DNA of 64,000 nucleotides from Aldrovandia affinis. Lineage: Eukaryota > Chordata > Actinopteri > Notacanthiformes > Halosauridae. Below the pieces are notes generated by a model. That model was not told where the DNA came from and ran no database searches. It saw only the letters and a list, made by a program, of their open reading frames with translations. This document shows, one piece after another, positions 21,863-32,294 of this stretch (position 1 is the first letter of the stretch; every line of letters begins with the position of its first letter). The position numbers were made by a program, and so were the translations under genes. The stretch spans positions 1,488,001-1,552,000 of the forward strand of contig JAINUG010000199.1 of the NCBI GenBank assembly GCA_029706075.1. Direction: 5' to 3'.

Positions 21863-24060
21863 TACTCAATACTTTTTGCTATGTATCCCAGCATCCTGTT
21901 GGCTTTTTTCACTGCTGTAGCACACTGCTTTGATGCAGATCAACTACAATTCCTAAGTACTTTTCAAATTGAACACCTACTAACTTTTCTCCTCCCATAA
22001 AATACTCCTGTCTAATGTTTTTATTGCCCACATGCATAACTTTACATTTAGCAATCTTGAATGTCATCTGCCATGTATCTGCCCATTTTTGGATTTTGTT
22101 TAAATCATCTTGGATTACTTTAGTCGATTTCAAACTGTTTGCCAAACCCCCAAGTTTAGTATCATCTGCAAATTTAACTATTTTTCTACTAATGTCCATA
22201 TCAAGATCATTTATGTAAATAAGGAAGAGCAGAGGTCCCAGCACCAATCCCTGCGGGACACCACTGCCCACAGCACCGAGGTCAGATTCGGCCCCACCTA
22301 CTGTTACTCTTTGTATTCCCCCTTGCAGCCAATTTTTAACCCACTGTGAAACTACTCTGCAATTCCTACTGATTTCATTTTAGCAATGAGCCTCTCATGT
22401 GGTACCTTGTCAAATGCTTTCTGAAAGTCAAAATATATAATATATAAAGTCCAGGAGGTTTGTTAGGCATGACCTCCCTTTGAGAAATCCATGTTGGCTC
22501 TCCCTTAAAATAGTATTATTTTTCAAGAATGATTCCAACTTATCCCTAATAATACATTCCAGCATTTTACATGCGATGCAAGTTAAAATGACAGGCCTAT
22601 AGTTCCCTGGGTCAGTACGGTCCCCCTTCTTATATATTGGAATTATACTACCCTGCTTACAGTCATCTCGTATTTCTCCAGTGATTATGGATTGAATGAA
22701 AATATCTGTCAATGGTTTGTATATAATTTCCCCAAGTTCTTTGAGTACTCTGGGATATATTCCATCCGGGCCTGCTGCCTTATTTGTCTTAAGTTTTTGT
22801 AGTTTTTGTAGTACTTCTACGTCTATTTCAAAGTCCTCCAAAACATTCTGTACCTTGTCTATACATTTAGGCATATTTATAACCTCTTCTCTAGTAAAGC
22901 TCTCCACAAAGTAACTGTTTAGTGTGTTTGCAATGTCCTTATTATTATAAACCAAAGTTCCTTCCTTATTCTTAATGCACTTAACCTCATCCTTAACTTT
23001 CCTTTTTCTACTACAATATTGAAAAAACTTGGGAATTTGCATCTTGGGAAATTTTAATTTCAAACCGCCTTTTAGCTGATCTTATTTCCTTTTTAGCCTT
23101 AGCCCGCATATTACAATAATCTAACTTGCTTCTCTCTGAGTTATCCTTTTTATATACTCTGTACAGTCGTTTCTTTTGCCTCAAAATCTCCCGTAAAGAT
23201 TTAGTCATCCACTGCGGAGACTGTTTTTTCATCCTATTTTTCCTTACTTTGGGGATGAATTTACACTGTACATCTACAATAACCCTTTTAGATATAGTCC
23301 ATTTTTCATTCACAGTTCTGCAATCTAGAAGTTTTACCCAATTTATATTACTTAAATTCTCTAATTTTATTAAAGTCAGCTCGTCTAAAATAAAAAATTC
23401 AAGAGTTAGAGGAGGCTGTCTTAACTTGCCAAAAAATATAAAAAATAACTGCACTGTGGTCACTTGCCCCTATTGGTTCTCCTACCTCTGTGCTGCAAGT
23501 TCTATCAGGATTGTTACACAAAACCAGATCCAGTATTGATTTCCCTCTCATAGGCTGAGTAACAGACTGTACCAAAAAGCAGTCATTGACCACATCTAAA
23601 AACTCCTCTTCACATTTGCCCTGACCTGTCATTATCTCCCAATTGATAGAGGGGTAATTGAAGTCGCCCATTATTATCGTCTCTCCTTCAGCACAGATTT
23701 GTTTTATGTTACCAAAGAGAGTACTATTTATGTTACTGTCTGAAGCTGGAGGTCTATAGCATACTCCTATATTAAGGCCCTTCTCACGATCTCCCAATAA
23801 TCTAATCCAGATGTCCTCACAAGAAACTAATGAGTTTATCCTGGAAATTCCTGCACATTAAGATCGTCTTTCACATATAGGGCCACTCCCCCTCCTCTTT
23901 TATTAGTTATATCCTTCCTAAACAATTTGTACCCCTCTACATTATATTCCTCCCCATCCGCTGTGCCAAGCCATGTCTCGGTATTCCCAACAATGTCATA
24001 ACCCCCATTCAACATGACAGCCTCCAGTTCCAAAAATTTCTTTTTTATGCTTCTCGCATT
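21863..24060 (-). pseudogene. CR1 ORF2: endonuclease and reverse transcriptase
   Basis: Minus-strand frames give an APE-type endonuclease: N-T-E-T-W-L near 23975, Y-R-P-P near 23760, G-D-F-N near 23665 and S-D-H-S near 23480. Next is a basic linker (23463-23100), then RT. The RT shows G-P-D-G-I near 22770, N-Y-R-P-V near 22590, H-G-F near 22475, P-Q-G near 22250 and F-A-D-D-T-K near 22170. The catalytic pair of aspartates is intact. Frames break at about 23830, 23420, 23040 and 22430, the last at a duplicated atataatatata stretch. The reading ends at 21863, where a Tc1 foldback element begins; the C-terminus lies beyond the insertions at 19404-19178. Target-primed reverse transcription is the family role. 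Confidence 0.8.
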
Positions 24061-24270
24061 TAAACAGAGCCTTACTCACACTTACGTTGTCCTTCCCCTC
24101 CACACCTGAGTGTGCCGAACCACCTCTATTCACATTATGATCTAAAAAATCTTTATTAATGATATCCTCAGATTTATTATACTCCACCCTGGTATCTTCC
24201 ATCTGGGCAGTCTGTACCTCCCTATCCATAATACTACTACTACTAATTTCTCTCCCTGCCCCCCCATTCC

Positions 24271-25228
24271 CTAGTTTAAATATTCGTCCGCTACCCTAAG
24301 CATATGCTGGCCCAATGCATCTGTACCCCTCCGGTTCAAGTGTAACCCGTCCCGCTTGTACAGGTCACCCCTGTTCCAAAAGGAGTTCCAGTGCCCCATA
24401 AACCTGTACCCCTCTTTCCTGCACCAGGTTTGTAGCCACGTGTTAAATCTCCATATAACATTCTGCTTGCCTTTGCTAGCACGTGGTACTGGCAGAATTC
24501 CAGAGAAGACCACCGTGGAGGTTCTGCCCCTTAACTTTGTTCCTAATTCTATAAATTTGTCCTGCAGAACCTCAAACCTACCCTTACCTATGTCATTGGT
24601 TCCAACATGGACCATGACCACTGGATCCACTCCTGCTCTGGCCAGGAGCTTGTCCGCATGTTCCAGGAGATCTTCAACCTGAGCACCAGGCAGGCAACAT
24701 GCCATGCGAGATTCCTTTTCCCGCGAACAGACTATACTGTCTACACCTCTAATGATTGAATCCCCCACTACAATTAACTCCCTTTTCCTGGGTGGTTTGG
24801 CCGCCAGGGTGCCCTGGGGCTCATCAGTCCTCCCACTCACAGAGGGCTGGGCCAGATCCTCTTCCTGCAAGGGCTGGAATCGGTTGGACACCACAATCTC
24901 TGGAGATGTCGCCCCTGCATGTGCGCGCCCTTTTCTACGCTGGCGCCCTACCGTCACCCAACTCTCTCTCCCTACCTGCTCTAGTCTCCCCCCTACCCCG
25001 CTTCGGCGTGCAGGCTAACTCTCTAAAGGGCGTACTATTTAGTTCCTGGAACTCTACAAATTCTGCAGGGCAGTCGAGACCAACAAGTTAGGCTTCGAGA
25101 TCAAGGATCTTGCTCTCGAGATGCTTCACAAGCTGGCATCTGTCGCATATGAAACCCTCCTGGAAGTTTTCTTCCAGAAACGCAATCATTCTACAACACT
25201 CACACTGCACTGCCGGTGGCCACATTTT
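24271..25228 (-). pseudogene. CR1 ORF1: zinc motif plus SGNH esterase
   Basis: From a Met at about 25228 the minus strand encodes a PHD-like cysteine cluster, C-E-C-C then C-D-R-C, followed by a leucine-rich coiled segment that meets a stop near 25091. The frame reopens as a 228-codon stretch (24957-24271) holding an SGNH-hydrolase domain: G-D-S-I-I-R near residue 67, V-G-T-N-D-I-G near residue 117, and D-G-L-H-L-N-R-R-G near residue 204. These supply the Ser, Asn and Asp/His of the esterase fold. ORF1 proteins of this type bind element RNA and membranes. One stop and likely a frameshift disable this copy, but the esterase half is unbroken. Confidence 0.78.
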
Positions 25229-26195
25229 CACCCCTAAATATATCTACTGCTCTCCCTGCACTGAACGAATTACTGCCTAAACAGAGACACCAAGTCGATA
25301 AAAAATACTATACACCTTGGTTCCGAACACTCAGGTGCAGAAATGTCTAAATGGAAACAACACTTAAAGCAAAATAAAAAACTTTCGGTCTGGTTTCTGT
25401 AGCAAGAGCGCTGGTAGCAGCCAACCAAAACGGCTATACGCTCTACGCTTGAAATACAACAATTAAATTTAAATTTATGCCAACAAAAACTAGTTAGCTA
25501 TAGTATATTTCCCTACTCTTGGATTTGCTCCTGAGGGCGAAAAACCACGAAAAACCTCGCGTCTGCTAGGTGTAATACAAATCGGTAACTTTTTAACAAG
25601 CTTTCCGAAGCTAGATGGGGAAAAAATGGAAAATTCCCTCTCTGTCCCCTAACGGCAACAAACGTTTACCTTAAGAGCAAATATTGTATCCCTTTACCTT
25701 TCTGATGATAAAACGCAAAACCCTAAGCAACAATACAAACACAATACAAACACAATACAAACGATATCCCGACAGCAACAAACAATCTGCTCAAACTTAC
25801 TCTCAGTATGTATGACGTAGCAATCCCGTCAGGCAAAGCGGCAAAATCCCTGAGAGAGAGAGAGAGACGCCTGTAATAATAATATAATGTTGTAGCCTAC
25901 TACTAATTTTGGTAGCCTAATAATAAAGCTTGAGACTCAAGGCAAGCATGAGGGTTTTGCAACTCTGCAATTCAGGTGTAGTAGCCTAGTTTTGGGAATA
26001 ACTACAGGTGGGTACTAATAAGCCAAAACGTGAGGGTTGGGTAACTCAGCATCAGCATGCATTCATCCTTCAATCTGTATGAGTCTAGCAGTATTAGCTA
26101 GCATTAGCTTGTTTATTACTTAGCTAGTTAGCACCCTAGCCTCCTACAATAACACAGAAACACAACAAAATGGCATTTTGATGACATAGCCTACC

Positions 26196-26276
26196 TCTTA
26201 ATTGGGCTCTGTTTTCCTCCTCCTCCTTCCTCTGTTTTCTCCCCTGCGCACCTGAAGGCTTGTGCCTTTTCAAAGT
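26196..26276 (-). pseudogene. Outer hAT transposase N-terminal exon (basic)
   Basis: On the minus strand, codons from 26276 read L-K-R-H-K-P-S-G-A-Q, then a lysine/glutamate-rich stretch, ending at AAGAG followed by GTAGGC, a plausible splice donor. This resembles the N-terminus of hAT-derived ZMYM5-like transposases in fish, which begin with a short basic K-x-S-G-A-x-x-R-K-x-R-K segment. An ATG lies exactly at the junction with the inner hAT, so the true start is uncertain; across the insertion the frame would continue at 38527. No further transposase exon was found in the outer element's remaining sequence. Confidence 0.45.
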
Positions 26277-26595
26277 CATTGTGCAAATATAAAAATCTGT
26301 CCGTACGGATCACCCCCCACAGTTCGGCACGCATATGAACCACGGATTAATTGCTAAATTCAACCATCATAGAGAAATACAGTTTTTCTGCCGCCGTTAC
26401 GTTTTAAAGTAACAATTCCGTAAATCTCGATGCAGAGTTACAGTGAAGAGATAGACAAGACAGGTGCGTGCTGTGTTTTGCTCTGAAGCACAATGATTGG
26501 TTAATTATGCACAAAAAAAGCCATTGTGTTTTTACGTCATGTTGAATCCCAACGAATCAATCAGAGATTATCGCGTTGCAAAAAGCAGACAAGTC

Positions 26596-26676
26596 ATGGC
26601 TAGAGGAGGAGCGGAGGGACTTGAAAAGCCTCCCGCATCATTTAAATCGCATGTATGGGAGCACTTTGGCTTCCCT
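26596..26676 (+). pseudogene. hAT transposase BED-finger exon
   Basis: The ATG at 26596 opens a frame with K-P-P-A-S-F-K-S-H-V-W-E-H-F-G-F-P, the conserved start of BED zinc fingers in hAT transposases (aromatic pair W and F before the Cys/His ligands). The next bases, CCCT then GTAAAT at 26677, look like a splice donor. The metal-binding residues would lie on the next exon, which is not found before the BEL array begins at 26879. The domain would bind the element ends. Deletion or the BEL insertion removed the rest. Confidence 0.6.
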
Positions 26677-26878
26677 GTAAATTATATTGGCTGGTTACCT
26701 ATAGCCTAATCTATCCAACATTAGATACATTTAATACACTCTAGACATTCGTAGTCAGCTGTTCAAAAAAGTAGTAACATTAGGCATTTGCATGCAGTGA
26801 CCCTAGCCAACTCTTAGGGGTGCAGTGAACTTGTTAGCTAATTTAGTTTAATAATCTCTTAGTTTACAGTATATGCAC

Positions 26879-27280
26879 TGTAGCTCTCTTCACGACAACA
26901 CAGACACAGGTTCGGTTTTTTGAAACGGGCGTTTATTGTGGCAAGCCTTGTTTCTTCGCTGCATCCACACACTCAATCACCATCACGCCAAGACACCGTG
27001 ACACCAACTACATTTGAATAAATATAATACAAAATGCATCAACAACTATTAACAGTAACCTCGTGTTACAAGCATGAAAACAAATCAAACACAAAATGGT
27101 AACTTTGCAGTACAAGTAAACAAAATACCTTGTTGGCCGCTTGTCATGAAAAGAGTCCCCAGAAAGTCCCTTCAACTGTCCGCTTAAGCATCGGACATCA
27201 TAGTCATGACCTTAAATGTGGGCACCGCCAGTGCCTTTTCTTCCGTGAGCAGGCTAATTGACTAGCCGGCTAATTAACCA
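26879..27280 (-). repeat. BEL LTR 1 (3' LTR of left unit)
   Basis: 402 bp; in element orientation it starts TGGTTAATTAG and ends GAGAGCTACA. A polyadenylation signal AATAAA (plus-strand tttatt, 26931-26936) lies about 50 bp from the end. No polypurine tract is found next to 27280, because integrase sequence runs straight into the LTR. Confidence 0.85.
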
Positions 27281-30200
27281 GCATATGCATGTAAACAACA
27301 ATCCATATCGTTTTAACTCCTTTCTTCCTTCCTTTACGATGAAGGGGCCAAAACAATCGAGACCACAGTAAGTAAAGGGAGGGGATGTCTCGGTTCTCTC
27401 CTCTGGAAGATCTGACATTTGTTGAACCTCTATAGTTCGTCTGTATCTCCTACATTTTATGCACTTGTAAATATGTGAGGAGACCGCGTTTCCACATCCT
27501 AAAATCCATATTCCGTTTGCACGCAACTCATTCATAGTCATGCCTCTACCTTGGTGGTGTACACGCTCATGATGATGTTTAACAAGCAGGGCTGACACGT
27601 GAGATTTCTTTGGAAGAATCGCAGGATGTTTTACATCATAGTGTAAGGCTGATTGGGATAGCCGTCCTCCCACCCTGAGGATGTTGTTCTTGTCCAAGAA
27701 GGCATTCAACATGTGTAATTTGTTGTGCTTGCTCAGGGTGTCTCTTTTCTGGAGCTTGATTTTCTGGATGTCTTCAGCGAAGGCTTCTTCTTGCACCAGC
27801 TTAATGATGAAGATTTCTGCTTCTCTTCTTTCTTCAATGTTGGTTGCTTCGTTTGTTCTTGGCTGAAGTCCTTTGAATTCCTTGACACATTTCTTGAGCC
27901 TGGCAACAGCTCTCACAGCTCTGGACCAGTCAGAAAATTTTGTGAAGCGGTTCACCATTGAACTCACTTCTCTTGTCTTGACTGTGTGAACATGAGCCTT
28001 GCGAAGCTCGGGGTCAGTCATTTCCACTTCTCCCACCATTTCCTCTTCACATGGAAGATTCTGTTGCCAAAGAAAGTTGGGTCCCTTCAGCCAATTAGAT
28101 TCTTTCAGCTTCACTTTGGACAAGAAGAGAAGATCTTCTTGAGAAACTGGGTTATCGTCTGCAGTGTGCTTGGTGAAATCGGATTCGAGAGCCTTAATTA
28201 CATCTGTTGGAATGATTTCTCTGACTTGAGTCTTGCACACAAAGTGTACTTTTCTCTCTAGCTCGACTGATGGCTGTGCAGCAGGTATTACTTGTTGCAC
28301 TATCACTCTGTGACTGGCTCCTATTGCATCACCATAGTCGCTTACTGGATTCGAGCAGCCAACAATACTCCAGCCGAGATCAGTTCGCTGTGCATATGGA
28401 TCATTTTCTTCACCTTCCAGGATCTCCTTTGGGAGAAGGGCTTGCTGACAGTTATAGCCAATCAGAAGACCTACTTCACAATCCAATGGTGGTGGAATCT
28501 TGTCTGCTAATTGTTCCAGATGGGGCCATTTCAGAGCCGTTTCACTAGTTGGAATGTGCAACCTGTTTGCTGGAATGAACTCTCGTGTGAAAATTGATAG
28601 CAATGAAATCCTTTTCTCTAAGTTGTATCCTCTCACTTGTAGATCTGTCAGTTTCTGACAGGGTATGATTGTTGATTTTGCAGACATTGTGGATAGCCGC
28701 AAACTGACATCCTCTTTACTTGCCTTTAGGTCTTGGGCCACCTCATCCAGGATAAAAGTCGTACGCGCTCTGCGTATCTAAGAGCGCGTAGACAAGAACT
28801 TCCCGCTCTGGCTGTTTTGTGGATGAGACCCAGACTGGTATGATTGAGGACGTTTGTGTGCTAGGGTCTTCTTGTATGACTCTGTTGGTAGTTGCGGTTG
28901 CAGCTATTTGTTTGGTGTCTGCCTTATCCTTTATGTTGTCTCCTTTTGGAAGTGTTGACCTTTGATCTTTGAACTTGTCATCATGCAAGCATGTCAGGTG
29001 TCTCTTCTGACACCTTTCACATGTGCTCTTATTGTCACAACTTCTTGAGTGATGACCAGCCTTCAAACATCCAAAGCAAAGCTTCTCTGCTTGCACAAAC
29101 TTGACACGATCTTGAACTGTCCTTTCAACAAACTTTCTGCACTTGACGAGAACATGTCCTGTTCTTTTACAGAAGACGCATGATGGGATGTCACTTAGTG
29201 TTGTGTTTGTGGACAGTGTCTTTGCTTGAATGGTCTGGCTTCGTGGATACTTAGGTTTCTCACTTTCCACACTCTTGAGAGCTTGTACTGAAGATATGGG
29301 ATCACAAGCAAGATCTGCTTCTTTAGACAGGAAGTCTACAAGATCTCTGAATGGTGGGTAGCCAGTGTTTGCTTGTCTGGTTTCCATCGCTTTGCGGTTC
29401 CATCTGGATACCAGCCAATCTGGAAATTTCAACAAAATCCTTTGACTTTCACTGCAGTCATTGAGAACTTCCAAGGTCTTAATGTGGGGCATTGCGGCCT
29501 CACAGCTCTTAAGGAAATCTGCAAATTCTCTTAGCTCGCAACCATCCTTAGAGCTTATCTTTGGCCATCCATGCAGCTTGTCTCTGAAGGACTTCCCAAT
29601 TATGAATGGGTCTCCAAAGCGTTTTTCCAACAGCTGCCAGGCTGAGTCGTATGCTGCATCAGTGCCTAGTAGGAAAAATCCTTCGACAGCTTTCTTTGCA
29701 GCACCACCTAAGTACTTTCTTAGGTAGTACAGTTTTTCATTCTTTGGAATGTTTTTCCTGTCGATTAATATTTCGAAAGATAGTCGCCAATCCTTGAATT
29801 TCAAAGGATCTCCACTGAACAATGCAGGCTCTGGTGTTGGAAGACAATTGGCACTTATGGCTTCTGCTAGCACGTTGACCAAATCAGAGCTGTTGTGCAC
29901 CTGAGGCATGGGCAATGAAGTTGGTGGAACTTGAGGTGCCAATTGCAAACTTTGGGGACTCGGAGCATGGCTTGTAACTGGCAGAGAATGAGGAATGAAT
30001 GGAGAACTTGAAGCATGGAGGGCCTGGGATGTGACTGGCAGAGACTGGGGAATGAGTGGAGAACTTGTGAAGTTAAGAACTTGAAGGTCTCCCGCAGGTT
30101 CAACATCATGCAGCGAATCAATCACTTCAAAGTTTTCTTCAACTTAGTCGTAGACCTTTACTCGAGCTTGTGCAGCATTCAACTTCTTTACTTCTTCTAG

Positions 30201-30985
30201 GCGGTTAAGCTTTCTGTGCTTGTCTTGTATTGCTTGTTGTCTAGCTAGGTTCTCAGATTCAAACTGTGCTTGTCTAGCTAGGTTCTCAGATTCAAATTGT
30301 GCTTGCCATTGTTTGTCTTCAGCCTCTAGCCTTTCAAGTCCTATTGCTTCCTTTTCTTGTTGGTCCAACACTGCCAAAACTTCCTGGGATGCGGCAGCTT
30401 CAGCCGCAGCCTCACTTCTTTTGACTGAGTGGGTGCTTGAGTGGGTAGAACCACATTTTGATCGATGAGACGCCAGTGGCTTTTTGGTAAAGAACCTGTT
30501 GAGTCTAGTATTGATCCAACATCAGGCCAAGATTCTTCCTCTTCATCTGTTGTATGCTCTTTGAGTTGCTTTTCTGCCTTTTGAATAATGAAATCTGAAA
30601 GTGACATGCATGTATCAACTCTGCGCCACAGGTCTGGTTCAGGAGTTTGCAATCGACATAACTCTTCATAGATGGCCTTTACATCAGAACAGGTGGCTTT
30701 TATGTTCTTAATCAGCTCATCCAATTCATCTTTAGAGACCTCATCAGTCAATATTTCCTTGCTTATTTTTGCATGATACCTCCACTTCTCGTAGATGATT
30801 CTGTACCGACGTTGTACAGTCTTCAACCTTTCTTCTCGAAACCCTATTCCCTTTTCTGTTAGGGTTTGGGTTCTTTCACTTCTTCGTAATCTTTCCACTT
30901 CTTCTGCAGATTCAGTGTCTGTAGCTTCAGGTTGAGTAGGTGATTTAACATTGTTACGACAGGTCTCAGTGCTTGTGTCAGACAT
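27254..30985 (-). pseudogene. BEL/Pao Gag-Pol, left unit, RT deleted
   Basis: Minus-strand polyprotein. Its Met is at 30985. The N-terminal helical region carries a duplicated 11-residue E-S-E-N-L-A-R motif at 30305-30240. A frame slip lies near 30484 and a TAA near 30146. Then come a DUF1759-type Gag domain (29830-29370), two CX2CX4HX4C knuckles (29181-29135 and 29085-29035) plus a third Cys/His cluster, and the A17 protease start L-L-D-T-Q-S. A one-base gain near 28766 scrambles the protease active-site region. The 495-codon frame 28741-27254 carries the rest of the protease (D-L-G-W-S-I-V-G near 28345). It passes directly into sequence normally found after RNase H (S-N-W-L-K-G-P near 28100), then the integrase H2C2 finger and the first core Asp (G-L-D-C-F-G-P-F). 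RT and RNase H are absent without loss of frame. The frame ends inside the LTR. Confidence 0.85.
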
Positions 30986-31883
30986 CTTGAAATAACTTGA
31001 ATGGATAAGGAAATGTGTAACTATTAAGTTTGAATTGAATTTGTATTAGGCTATTTGTAAATGTACACTACCTCAGGCCTAAATGTGAATAGCCAGGAAG
31101 GTTGTTAATACCTATGTGAATTCCTTAACAACTGTGTGAAAACTTGTGGGAGGCCTAATGTTTAAACCTCAAGAATGCATAAAAATAACTATCAGCATTT
31201 AAATCTATCTACACTTCAAACTGACTTCAATTTCAAAACAATATATCAATAGGAAACTGGCACAATATGAATATAAATCAGGTTAGAAATTAGCACAAAT
31301 ACGTTAAATATAAACCTCAATTGCAAAGAGAATATACTTAAAATGCACTAAATCACTTATGTTTCACATAGGAAAAGTTTTCACCTCAGTGAAGTTACCC
31401 TTTAAATTTCTCTTAAATTGCCCTTTAAACTCAGTTACCTTTCATGAAGACAGAAAATATTACAAGCCTTAATAACGATTCATAATTATGTCCTTCCTTT
31501 AACCTTTACCAAAACATGTTCACTTGCTTATGAGGTTAAGTTTAACTTTGAACTCTTTGACATGTTACAACCATGGACATCAGCACATTAGATTTATCCC
31601 CAACACATAAGCACAGTATACAAGGTTAATAGACTTGAGTCCTTAGTTACAATTTCCAAGTTAAACCACTTCTCACACCACCTTAACTTGTTGCTTGTGG
31701 TAGAGCACTTCTTGGTTTTAGCTTGAAATGTTGTGCTTTCAACACAGTCTAATCACCATTGCTTGCAGTCACCATGTAAACAATAATTTATGGGCTTTGC
31801 TTATCTGATGCGCTGAAAAGTCCATCGCGTTGCAGTGTTTTGGTCTGGTCTCTCCTACCCGTGTTGAGCAGGCGAGTTTTCAC
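30986..31883 (-). other. BEL leader, left unit
   Basis: About 900 bp between the 5' LTR and the Gag start. It is AT-rich and noncoding. The sequence directly after the LTR (gtgaaaactcgcc in element orientation) does not start with the usual TGG of a tRNA primer site, so the priming tRNA cannot be named. Confidence 0.6.
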
Positions 31884-32294
31884 TGTAGCTCTCTTCACGA
31901 CAACACAGACACAGGTCGGTTTTTGAAACGGGCGTTTATTGTGGCAAGCCTTGTTTCTTCGCTGCATCCACACACTCAATCAATCACCATCACGCCAAGA
32001 CACCGTGACAAACTACATTTGAATAAATATAATACAAAATGCATCAACAACTATATACAGTAACCTCGTGTTACAAGCATGAAAACAAATCAAAACAAAA
32101 TCAAACACAAAATGGTAACTTTGCAGTACAAGTAAACAAAATACCTTGTTGGCCGCTTGTCATGAAAAGAGTCCCCAGAAAGTCCCTTCAACTGTCCGCT
32201 TAAGCCTCGGACATCATAGTCATGACCTTAAATGTGGGCACCGCCAGTCTTTTCTTCCGTGAGCAGGCTAATTGACTAGCCGGCTAATTAACCA
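31884..32294 (-). repeat. BEL LTR 2 (shared central LTR)
   Basis: 411 bp with the same termini as LTR 1. Its left edge joins a leader, as a 5' LTR should. Its right edge joins truncated integrase, as in LTR 1. It contains an extra aatcaaaac-type duplication near 32090 compared with LTR 1. Confidence 0.88.

Larger units (their letters stand above)
19100..25850 (-). mobile_element. CR1-like LINE split by later insertions
   Basis: Minus-strand element with a 5' region from about 25850, ORF1 (from about 25228), ORF2 (24050 to 21863) and a 3' end at 19404-19100. The final ORF2 codons include the Q-R-V-V-N-A-W-N-S-L-P block (about 19285). The 3' terminus carries repeats of the ttcttatg type at 19102-19127, as CR1 elements do. 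Between 19404 and 21863 lie an RTE LINE and a Tc1 foldback element. About 80 codons of ORF2 expected between the two CR1 parts were not found, so the insertions were accompanied by a deletion. The 5' boundary is approximate. Confidence 0.8.

Noticed and set aside
28270-28548. Plus-strand frames inside the BEL pol (repeated at 33284)
   Set aside because: They are antisense shadows of the polyprotein; their duplication follows from the tandem array.
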